Assembly: GCF_001649575.2 (NCBI RefSeq)
Contig: NC_051438.1
Coordinates: 28,558,428-28,622,427, forward strand
DNA from: Kryptolebias marmoratus
Taxonomy: Eukaryota > Chordata > Actinopteri > Cyprinodontiformes > Rivulidae
Length of the DNA: 64,000 bases
Direction of reading: 5' to 3'
The position numbers were made by a program, and so were the translations under genes. Under the pieces are notes generated by a model. It had not been told where the DNA came from. It was given only the letters and a program-made list of their open reading frames with translations, and made no database searches. Shown here piece by piece: positions 43,377 to 54,103 of this stretch; position 1 is the first letter of the stretch; the number at the start of each line of letters is the position of its first letter.

Positions 43377-45458
43377 ATGGATGTTAGTGAGAATGATGGC
43401 TGCGCCCCAGAGGAGGACGGACCTGAGACCGACCTGAAGCAGCCACTCTTTCTGGAAAGAGTCGAGAAGGAACCAGCGAAGAAATGGCAAACCGTCGTGT
43501 CGAATCGTTTGAAGAAACACTGCTCATGCACCACAAAGAAGGTGAAATCCAAAATACTGGGCTTTGTTCCCATCCTGAAATGGCTGCCGAACTACAAACT
43601 CAGGGACTGGATTCTGGGTGATTCCATGTCTGGACTCATTGTCGGAATCCTACTGGTCCCACAGTCTATAGCGTACTCCCTGCTGGCAAGCCAAGACCCC
43701 ATATATGGTCTCTACACTTCCTTCTTCTCGTCTATCATTTATACCCTCCTGGGCACTTCCAGGCACATCTCAGTGGGGATTTTTGGAGTCCTGTGCCTGC
43801 TGGTAGGTCAGGTTGTGGATCGAGAGTTGGCTTTGGCAGGATACCCCTCAGAAAGCAGCAGCGTGGGCGGAAACAGCACTGGTGTCCTGTTGGCCAGTCT
43901 GGGAAACGAGACGAATGTTGAGTGTGACAGAAGCTGCTACGCCATCACAGTGGGAGCAACAGTTACCTTTACTGCAGGCGTTTACCAGGTCAGTTTTGTG
44001 TTTTAAATACATTATAACAAATCTAACTTATATTCTCTAAAGCCTTAGAAAAACTAAACAAATAAATTGGGTTATAAACTGTAATTCAGCTTTGACAAAC
44101 TAACAAATTGCTTAAAACTTTAAAGCCAAATGTGCCTTTGAAATATTTTTCTTGTTTGTTTTGGAACCTCACAGCTTATGTCTCTCTCTCAGATGCTAAT
44201 GGGCCTTTTTCAGGTAGGCTTTGTCTCTGTCTACCTCTCGGACTCCCTCCTCAGTGGTTTTGCGACAGGCGCCTCCCTGACCATCCTCACGTCCCAGTTT
44301 AAGTACCTTCTGGGCCTGAAGATTCCTCGGCCCCAAGGCTGGTTCACTCTGTTCAAGACTTGGTATGGCATCTTCACCAACCTTGGAAAAACCAACATTT
44401 GTGACCTGGTCACCAGCTTGGTGTGTTTGGCGATACTGATTCCTGCAAAGGAGTTTAATGATCGCTTCAAAACCAAGCTAAAGGTAATTATAAGGTGTTC
44501 TTTTTGTAAAGAAAATCAGACCCTCCAGGATTTTGCAATGTTGCGATCGCAACTATTAACGCAAAATCAAGAAAACTTTGTGCAACTTTGTCCAAAACAC
44601 CGCAACTTTAACCCAATATTTATTGTTCCTAAAGTGATTCGCCACCGTTTCTGTGGTCTAGTCTCTTCTTTGTGGGTTTGTGTAGCGTGGCATACAAAAT
44701 AACCCCAAATAACTCAGGAAGAAGACACGTGACGTCACTTCCTGTTAACATCAGAATGCCGGGAGCGTGCAGGAGCAGCGACCGAAGCCAAAATGTGCGC
44801 TAATGCTTCACATTTGCCCACAAAGATTTCAGCAAACCAGTTTNNNNNNNNNNNNNNNNNNNNNNNNNNNNNNNNNNNNNNNNNNNNNNNNNNNNNNNNN
44901 NNNNNNNNNNNNNNNNNNNNTCGACAAACACTTTGTGTCTGCAAAACATGTGAGGAGAGCTGCAGACCAGGGACAATCCAGAAATGCTCATGAATGTCAG
45001 TTTAGAAGCCATCAAAGTTCTCAAATAAAGCACCTTTTGAGAATGTCAATGTTTGTTGGGAATTATCTTACAAAACTAGGAAGTATTTTTGGTTTATATA
45101 TTAAAAGTTATGGTTGTTTATTGATTTTAGTAAAAAAAAATCAACTTTTAGGAAAATGCCCCGCGAAATCCTGGAGGGATTGGAAAATGCTAATTGAATG
45201 TTTTTATATGTGTCTTTGTATGTTTTGGCCATTAAAAAGTAGTTGGGATTGTGACATCAGTGGGCCAATAACCTAATCACTATCAGTTCAACTTTTGACT
45301 GTAGCATAAACTAGGCAGTGTTGTTGTATCTTAATCTTGTGTATACCTTATTATGTAAACCAAATTAATTTATTTCCTCTGAAAACATGTAGCAGGTGTC
45401 TATTTTATTGAGTTATTGACAGTGACCTTTGGTTATGTCTTTCTTTCTTGTCTGGTTT

Positions 45459-45501
<43 letters not shown>

Positions 45502-48310
45502 GGCTCCAATCCCATTTGAGCTCTTTGTGGTGATAATTGCAACACTTGCGTCTCACTTTGGTCACTTCAACAGTGAATATGGTTCAGGGGTGGCTGGACA
45601 CATCCCTACAGGCTTCCTTCCTCCTCAGCTGCCTTCATGGACTCTCATCCCCAACGTGGCTGTCGATGCTTTCTCCATAGCCATCGTGGGATTTGCCATC
45701 ACTGTGTCGCTCTCAGAGATGTTCGCCAAGAAGCACGGCTACTCAGTGGACGCCAATCAGGAGATGTACGCCATTGGTTTCTGCAACATCCTGCCGTCGT
45801 TCTTTCGCTGTTTCACCACCAGCGCCGCTCTGACGAAGACCCTCGTCAAGGAGTCGACAGGTTGCCAGACGCAGATGTCGGGGCTGGTCAGCGCGCTCGT
45901 CCTGCTGCTGGTGCTTCTGGTTATTGCACCGCTCTTCTATTCCCTTCAAAAGTAAGGACACCAGAGTTTTTAAATCACTGAATCATTTATCACCTACAGC
46001 ATATGCCTAATGAGCAAGGCATATGCTGTAGGTGAGCATTTAAACCAGGCATCCATGTGCTGCACAATAATTCAAATATTCAACTGAAAAAAGCACCCCT
46101 AACTGATATAAGACTTGAAAAATCTCAACTTTGACTTTAAACAGCCCAATTCTCTTCAGACTAACCTGACAGTGATGGCTGCTTGACTAACATTCTTCGT
46201 TTCTCCTTCAAATATTTCATCTTTCCTGTCAGTAGAAAGAAAAGTATTTATATGCAAGATGCATATTAATGGAAATCAAAGTTTTATCTACTGAGTCATC
46301 TTCAGAAAACACAATGCTAAACATTTAGATTTATCTTGTCTTTTTTTTACAGTAATAAATGTTTTGCTGTACTGTTGCTTTGATTTTTGGTTGATAAATC
46401 GGCTGTTATAAAGATGTTTTTAAATAAAGCACACCATGTAACAGATGCTGTAGTTTATATCTGTAGAGATCTCTTTCAGAAGCTCAAACTTCAGTCTGCA
46501 GCAGACACATCAGTATCCCTTCAGTCAAACTGATGACTCAGATCCTATTTGAGCTTTTAATAAAGTTTGGCTGGATGGAAAATGTTCCAGTAGTTTGACA
46601 ATTCAAAAGTGTTTTGATCTGATTGTATAATTTACTTGTTGTTTATTTTTGAAAAGAGGTTTCAAAGGCAAAGTTTGACAATTCCAGAGGACCTTTGATT
46701 CCAGTTCAGGGTTCATGTTGACTCTGCTGTTTCTCTCTGCAGAAGCTACTCCAAACACCAGAAACTGAAGACATATTTATAAAACGTCCTGACAGCCGTT
46801 CAGATACTGTATGAGACAATGGAACAAGAGCAGAAAAAAAATGAATCCGTGAAACGTCAGATAACTGTCAAATAGAGATAAATCTCCACCAACTAGAAAA
46901 TGATTTTGGTTTTGTTTGGAGTCTTAAACTTTGTGTTTGCAGCTGATTGGCATCGATTTGCTTCATTGACCACAAAAGTCCTTCATCAATAATGTCTGCT
47001 GGACCCTTTTTCTCTTTCATACTCTTTATTTATCCAGCTTTTTAGCCAGTTAAATTGATTTAGGCTTTGCATTTATTTCAAAATCTTAGATTCCTCTAAG
47101 ATGTCACCAACAAATAAAACAAGTACCACCAACCTCTTTTTATTTTTTGGGACAGTGCAGTGTTCTGTTGAGAAAATCTCCATCCTGGCATTTGTGTAGA
47201 TGGACTTTGACTCTTCCATCTACTTAAATATTTTGCAGGAAAAGTCACAATGACCAAACAGTAATGTCCCCCTCAGCAGGACAATAACCTGTAAAAATTG
47301 CTTGGAGATGGTTTAATAAATACAAGAAAGACTCTGAGGTATTTGTGTGGTATCCACAGATACCGGTCCACAAAGAGTCCACGACCCACAGGGTCCAAAC
47401 TTCTTAAATTAGTTGTCTGTTATGTTTAAACCCAACACTGTTTCATTGACTCTGATAGATGTTTTATGTGCTCAGGATAACTGACCCTTTCCTTTTCTTA
47501 CATTTGTGCAGATGCGTTTTAGCTGTAATCATTGTGGTGAACCTCCGTGGTGCTCTAAGAAAGTTCTTGGACATTCCCCGGATGTGGCGAGCCAATCGAA
47601 TCGATGCTTCCATCTGGTTGGTAACCATGGCTACTTCGGCACTGGTCAACACTGAGCTTGGTCTTCTGGTTGGAGTTCTGGTGTCAGCCCTGTGCATCCT
47701 GGGTCGAACCCAGAAAGCCCAAGTGCTGGAGCTGGGCAAGGCTGGGTCCAGGGAGCATTATGAGCACCTGTCATCGTACCACGGCCTTCAGACACATTCT
47801 GGGGTGGCCGTTTTCAGATACGAGGCGCCCATCTATTACGCCAACCAGAGCTTGTTCAAGAAGTCCCTCTACAAATGCGTGGGTCTCAACCCTGTGAAGG
47901 AGCGAGCGCAGTGTTTAAAGAGAAGAGACATGACAAAGATGAAGTCAGGAGTGAAAGCATGGGAGGAGAATAATGAAGCAGCTTTGGCTGTAACACTGGT
48001 GCTCGATGAGAAATCTTCACGACGTGTGCGCAGCTTAGTAATCGACTGCAGCGCCATCTTATTCCTGGACACTGCTGGAGTGAATGCTTTGAAAGAGGTG
48101 CGGAAAGATTACGGAGAAGTTGGGATTGATGTTATCCTGACGCAGTGTAATACCTCAGTACTGGACACGTTGGAAAGAGGGGGTTACTACAGCAGCGAAA
48201 AAGACGGTCAGGTAGGGAAGAACAAGTTGATTTTCTTCACCATCACAGATGCCGTTCACCATGTTCAAAGCCTCAGCGTTCCTAATGGAGGTTGTGACAA
48301 TCAGTCCTAA
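43377..48310 (+). CDS. slc26a2: Sulfate/anion exchanger SLC26A2 (DTDST), complete coding region
   Basis: Four coding exons, 43377-43988, 44193-44483, 45503-45951 and 47512-48310, join in phase (2151 nt, 716 residues; human 739). The start is ATG 43377 ([15 protein letters not shown]); the frame is open further 5' but has no upstream ATG. The N-terminal membrane domain opens [20 protein letters not shown] (81-100) and contains the SLC26 signature [20 protein letters not shown] (108-127). The loop after it has two N-glycosylation sequons (N166, N177). Later segments include [14 protein letters not shown] and [18 protein letters not shown]. The C-terminal cytoplasmic STAS domain contains [20 protein letters not shown]. 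The protein exchanges extracellular sulfate for other anions at the plasma membrane, feeding proteoglycan sulfation in cartilage. The second intron contains a transposon copy with an assembly gap. Confidence 0.96.
44517..45182 (+). mobile_element. DNA transposon copy 2 with promoter-like cluster and ORF start
   Basis: Left end CAGACCCTCCAGGATTTTGC; right end (reverse complement) CAATCCCTCCAGGATTT. GAAAAT flanks both sides (44511-44516 and 45183-45188), a possible 6-bp target duplication. Inside are CACGTG (44726-44731), TGACGTCA (44730-44737) and ACTTCCTG, then an ATG at 44793 opening [17 protein letters not shown] before the gap. After the gap comes a Cys-rich [10 protein letters not shown] stretch and AATAAA. 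This looks like a deleted derivative of an autonomous element that keeps its promoter, ORF start and tail. The peptide hints at a BED/CGGBP1-type finger but this is weak. Confidence 0.75.
44844..44920. other. Assembly gap (77 N)
   Basis: Run of N inside transposon copy 2, in the region corresponding to the gap of copy 1. Confidence 1.
45462..45500 (+). repeat. (CT)n microsatellite serving as pyrimidine tract
   Basis: About 19 CT units run straight into the AG acceptor of slc26a2 exon 45503-45951. Confidence 0.95.
45990..46035. repeat. Perfect 18-bp inverted repeat (hairpin) in slc26a2 intron
   Basis: Arm TCACCTACAGCATATGCC (45990-46007) and its exact complement GGCATATGCTGTAGGTGA (46018-46035) flank a 10-base loop TAATGAGCAA. 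It lies 38 bases after the exon 3 donor. Function unknown. Confidence 0.9.
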
Positions 48311-48701
48311 AATGGATCAAATATCTGTCCAAATGTCTGCTACATAAGTAGGAAAAATAGCTTAGGGTTGCAAATGTGCCTTTATAAGATTACATGGCTG
48401 CTGAAGGTCACTGCTGTGGAGGTTTATTTATTGCAGTTTCAGTGTTTTTAAATCTAACAAAGTCAGTGCAGTATGAAGTGCCTTTCAGTCCAGTGAAACT
48501 TTAAAGATAGACCTATTTTTCCACCAAGTTTCTACACCGACACACATGAACGAGTTCATGACCATTTTGCCACCAGAACAAGATTTGTAGATTTTTCTTG
48601 AGTCGACAACTGAGTTTAATGTTAAATTATGTCAAACTGTAACTGTGAGATTCAGTATAACATCTCCTCCTGTCACCTGCATTAATAACCTGGGATTAGT
48701 T

Positions 48702-48735
<34 letters not shown>

Positions 48736-50680
48736 ACACAAAAGGAGTTGGCTGAATATTTTTGACTCTTTGGAAATGATGGTTGTATTTGATTGTGATT
48801 TATTTAGGTTCTTTGCCTCTTCAGGGTCCAAACATCGACATAGTTTATTAAGAATACTCGATGTTGTTGTGTCTCTGCCTTCTCTTGTTTTGGGAATTGA
48901 AGCTCAGTTTACAGGAGCCGCCATGTTGAATTTTTGGAACCAGAGTCTGAGCACCGTGGGGCTTTAAGGCACACAGACTCTCCTGCACACAATCATGGTG
49001 TCACACGACCTTTTTAAGCATTAAGAAAGGAATTACAGCTTCTCCTTTTATTAACTTGTGGGACCAGCCGATGGAGGTGCTGGGTCCTTTTCTGCTTCAA
49101 CTTCCTGCTTCCTGTCAGATATCTAGTTATTTGTTAATGGTTGATGGGTCCAAATGGAAAATATTTTAAAATATTAATATCCAAAATAAAGGATAAAAAG
49201 AAGCTGAAGTTGGACTGTCCAGTATGTTATTTTCTCTTTGAGTATTTAATTATAAGGTTATTCCCTTTAAATGTGCAGAACGCTGCCTGCTCTGTTAATA
49301 GAATGAGCAGACTCTGCCTGAAACTGATTCCATCCAATAATGCACAAAGCCTTTCAGTAATTGAAAGTTTAACAAAGGAGTTGGAGATGAAGAAGACATC
49401 CAGACTTATGCAGACAAACACCAAATGAAAGCTTTATTTGTTCAGACAGCTGCGGTGCCTTTTAGTGACGAATGTATTTAAGCATCACATGTTTACTGTG
49501 AAGATTTTTAAATTGTCTGTAGACAAATCGGTTCATCGTTTACTTTATTTTATTGTTGCGTCTGCCCAAGGTTGACAATCTTCATGTTACCACATGCAGT
49601 TATTTGATATATTTGATTTTGGATTAATGAATTAAGTGCTGAGTGACATATTACTGAAGTTACTGATGTCTCTGTTTCTGTAACGAGGTGAAACAAACTG
49701 ACGGCTGGTTGCTGAAGTTTAAAAGAAAAGATATTTGTGGGATTTGTATTTTATTTTATTGTTTCCTAACAGGCTTTTTGTTTTTTGTTGGTGTCGGTCA
49801 TTATGGGTTGGGTAGGAGTTCAGGGTGTGATCTTCAGTTAAACAATAGTTAAAGGTTACAGTTAGGTCATTTCTACAAGTCTTAACCACAGTATTTTATA
49901 AACCTTATTTACAATAAGCCCTAAGAGAATAACGTCTCTTTTAAGGGGCTGTATTTTCTTTATTTGGAAATGTTGAAAACAAAATGTTGTTATGAAATTT
50001 GACCTCAGGTTTCTTCTCATCCAAGAACAAGAAGGAAGAGAGATGAAGTATGTTATATTTATTTAGATTTTTGTGTTTCTGCTGCATTTACCCGTCTTGG
50101 ATTTTCTCTCTTTTTAGAAAAGCATCGTTTGCTGTAGCTGATGTTTGGCTGCGTTGGCTCTTTTGTGTGTGTTTTAGGTGTGTAGTCAGGTTAATCAACC
50201 TGTTCAGCTTGTTTGCCTTTGATGATCAGCGACATGACATGTTTTGTTGACAGGTGATGTAAAGAGGAGGTTTTGCTGATGCATGGAAACAGAGTTAGGC
50301 TGGGTTAGTTGAAGTCGGGTCAAAGAGACGTAGGTCACGTCAGGCGTGTGTTAAAAAGCTACAACAATCTCAGCTATATTTTATATCCACTGTTTTTATT
50401 TTTACCTAAAGTGCACTTATGTTTTACAACCTGTCAGTGTGGTTACAGACATTTTTATTTTCTTCTCATCCTGAAACCAAACGAAGAGCACAATTATAAA
50501 AGTTTGTCATTTTAAGGCTCAGGTGTAGTTTTTATTTTTATATTTTGTGCTGTATATTTAGTCCTTATAATAGACTTGAAATCTCTATTAAGTATCCTTC
50601 CATCAATATTTGTTACAGATTTTTATATCTCATTATCTAAATGTAATCTCATATTTAAATAAAACGGTTAAGAAAAAAAA
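48311..50680 (+). other. slc26a2: slc26a2 3'UTR (probable)
   Basis: No coding exon is visible between the stop and the AATAAA at 50658-50663. A short (AT)n run lies at about 48709-48734. The 2.4-kb length is plausible for this gene, but the end is inferred. Beyond it, 50680-51470 shows nothing identifiable. Confidence 0.5.
50658..50663 (+). terminator. Poly(A) signal candidate of slc26a2
   Basis: AATAAA in TTTAAATAAAACGG, followed after about 25 bases by a GT-rich stretch (GAAGTTTGTTGTTC). Confidence 0.5.
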
Positions 50681-51479
50681 CTCTGGTGAAGTTTGTTGTT
50701 CTTTGGAAGTAAAATGTCTTTTTGTGGGTCTGTAGTAAAGATTTTTTTTCCTTGTTTCTATATTTCTGTTTTTTTGTTGTGTTGTTTCAGGAAACCTTTG
50801 ATAAAGTCAAAGTCTAAATATTAAATTTATGAACTTGAGAAGTACTGCTGTCACCAACTCTGCTGGATCTTTAACCTTTAATGTTTAGTTCATGTTTGAG
50901 AAGCTGCTGCAGCCGTCACCTTACAGATCACTGAAGGAGAGAACTTCAGCTTTTGTAAAAGTTGCTCTGAGGATTCATGGATCTCAAGTTTCCCTGCTGC
51001 CAATTATCCAATCCTGAAGAATGTGTCCTTGTAGGAAAAACAAGATCTAATCTTTCATCCTTACAAGGTTGAATTAAGCAGCAAGATTACAGTTTATAAA
51101 CATTTATAAGCGTTGCTGTTAAAGGTGTGTTTAGTATAAAACTTTAGAACAACAAGAAAAAGAAAAAAGGCCAACAACAGTTCCAAGCTGAACTCTTTCC
51201 AAATGTGGCGTCAAAATCACAAACCTCCATTTTTGTTTGAAATAGAAAACTTCTTGTGTTGTTGTGAACCTGTGAAGATAAGATCAACTGTCAGGACTGA
51301 GCATTAATGAGCTTCATTAAAACTGGGCGTTAAATCCAGAGAGAATACTGAAATTAAACCTGAAATTAACAAATGCTCCTCTGTAGGAAACACCTGCTAA
51401 CAGATTATACCTCCAACATGGATCTGAGCTGGATCAGAGGACAATCAGGATACCTGAAACAGTCCAGAAGGGTTTTAAC

Positions 51480-52795
51480 CAGGGGTGGAAATTAAAAAAA
51501 ATTGTCCACCAGCCAGACACATTTTTTTACCAGCCACTCAAATATTTTACCAGCCACTATTTTTTGTTGTGACAAAAAGTAATTTCATATGATGATGATG
51601 ATGATGGAGGTGGGTGGAAGCAGTTGTGCTGTCCTACAAGCTGAACAACACCTCTTTCTGGACACTGCATGGAAATAACTAGACTTTTCTTATTTTATTT
51701 TTCTTATTTTAAACCATTAAAAGATGCATATCTGTACATAAAAAAATTCAGACAAGTGAAATTTATTTCTGTGGAGTGTTTTTGAAGGGTTTTTTTTGTG
51801 CTTTTGTAAGTTTTTGTATGCAAGTTGTAATGTTTTTCAGACACTTGCTGCTTTTAATGCATAGATCTATTTGTGGTACCCGCTTATATTTAACAGGTAG
51901 GATATTCTGATGAAGGNNNNNNNNNNNNNNNNNNNNNNNNNNNNNNNNNNNNNNNNNNNNNNNNNNNNNNNNNNNNNNNNNNNNNNNNNNNNNNNNNNNN
52001 NNNNNNNNNNNNNNNNNNNNNNNNNNNNNNNNNNNNNNNNNNNNNNNNNNNNNNNNNNNNNNNNNNNNNNNNNNNNNNNNNNNNNNNNNNNNNNNNNNNN
52101 NNNNNNNNNNNNNNNNNNNNNNNNNNNNNNNNNNNNNNNNNNNNNNNNNNNNNNNNNNNNNNNNNNNNNNNNNNNNNNNNNNNNNNNNNNNNNNNNNNNN
52201 NNNNNNNNNNNNNNNNNNNNNNNNNNNNNNNNNNNNNNNNNNNNNNNNNNNNNNNNNNNNNNNNNNNNNNNNNNNNNNNNNNNNNNNNNNNNNNNNNNNN
52301 NNNNNNNNNNNNNNNNNNNNNNNNNNNNNNNNNNNNNNNNNNNNNNNNNNNNNNNNNNNNNNNNNNNNNNNNNNNNNNNNNNNNNNNNNNNNNNNNNNNN
52401 NNNNNNNNNNNNNNNNNNNNNNNNNNNNNNNNNNNNNNNNNNNNNNNNNNNNNNNNNNNNNNNNNNNNNNNNNNNNNNNNNNNNNNNNNNNNNNNNNNNN
52501 NNNNNNNNNNNNNNNNNNNNNNNNAGAAATATTTGCCCCACTAAACAATTCTGTTAATAGATAAGTCATTATTTATGGAGACGCAGGGGGAACCGTATCT
52601 GATGGGGGAACGCGGCTCGACGCAACAGCAGCAACTCGAGCACATTGCTGCCCCCTATATGTCAGGAGGACAAATAACACCTTTTCTGTTCAAATTGACA
52701 ACCCGCCACAGTGGCGTGTGTGTTGATCAAATTCACCCGCCACTTCAAATATTTACCCACATTTGGCCGGTGGCGGGTGCTAATTTCCACCCCTG
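51480..52795. mobile_element. Complete hAT transposon with 8-bp target duplication
   Basis: Both ends read inward CAGGGGTGGAAATTA, a 15-bp perfect inverted repeat with the CAGGG start of the hAT superfamily. Exact 8-bp direct repeats GTTTTAAC flank it (51472-51479 and 52796-52803). Subterminal CACCAGCCA/CCGCCAC motifs recur on both sides. The central 608 bases are an assembly gap, so whether it encodes a transposase is unknown. Confidence 0.92.
51917..52524. other. Assembly gap (608 N)
   Basis: Run of N inside the hAT element. Confidence 1.
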
Positions 52796-54103
52796 GTTTT
52801 AACTGCTTTTTATTATAAATGATTTTGTCTTTAACCCACTCAGAACAAAAGCAACACTTAAAAAACATTTTAAAAATAACTTTTTAAAACTCAAAGGTTT
52901 TAAAGGGAAAACAGATTTTCCACTAAAATATGTATTTCTCACCTTTTTTGTTTCTTTATATTTCAGTTTATTGTATTCGTGTCCTGAAAAGAGGGCCAAT
53001 AAAAGGCCAAGCTTTTCCTGCAGGAATGCATGTCGCCCGCCAAAACATGACAGATATTTAATTCAAAATGGCTGCAACACCCACATCTTATGAGATGCGT
53101 TTTTATTTTGAGCTCAATATCTGTAACAATGACTATCAGCCTTTTTTTGGCTTGCTAAATTGGTTTAGTTTGCCCTCTGATGCTTCAGTCAATATGGAGA
53201 CAGAAGTTTTGTAGGTTGTTGGAGATAAGAGGGAAGTGGTTCCTGTCCCTGTCTTAAGATCTTTCTCCTCTTAAAACTCCTAATCTTTATCTTCCACAAA
53301 CATTTGGCTTTTTTTCTCATGAATGGACATGAACATGCTAATGAATAAATGAGAAACTGGTGTATATTTAGACTTAAAGGCTAAAGTTTCATGTGTCCAT
53401 TTTTTGTATATTTGGTTTTGTTTTTCTTTTTGACACTTTATGGATCAAGTGTTATTTGGCATTTAATTAAAAATAAAAAAGACAATATAATCAATGTATT
53501 TATTTTATTTTAAGAATGTTTTTGTTGTTAAAGGTTAGGAATCACCAACAGTCAATGACTCTGTTTGGCCACTAGATGGCAGTAAAGACCAGAGAATTGG
53601 GAAGAATTTAAAGAAGCAAAACTGATTGTTTGTTTTAATGAGAAGTATTTTGTTTCTCTATAATAATATTAACAAATAAGAATTAAACATTTTGTAATTG
53701 GATGAATTTAAATTTCTGATCATTCTTTTCCAAAAAAAATAAAAAATAAAAAATAAAAAATGTCCAAATCGCACTTGACTGGGAAAGTATTTACACATTC
53801 CAATATTTTTTTGTTCTGAGCTCTTGTTACAGTTTATTTTATGGTTTTATTGTATTTTTCTTTACATGTCTGTGCATATATTTGTTCTGTTATAATGATT
53901 AGTTTTAATCTAGAAGTCAAACTTAATTCTCTGACCTCCAATATGATTAAAATCAAATCCAAGATGAAGATCAGTCCTGAAAACAGACAAAATCAAGAGC
54001 AGATATGTAACTTTGTCTGCTTTACTTCAGATGACTCACATTGTTTTTTATTGTTTCTGGTGACTTTGAGTATTTAATCAATGATATAACCTGATTTCTT
54101 CAG

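Noticed and set aside
43289..43573. 94-codon minus-strand ORF
   Set aside because: Shadow of the slc26a2 first coding exon.
51763..52569. Long ORFs of 200-270 codons
   Set aside because: They consist almost entirely of N from the assembly gap.
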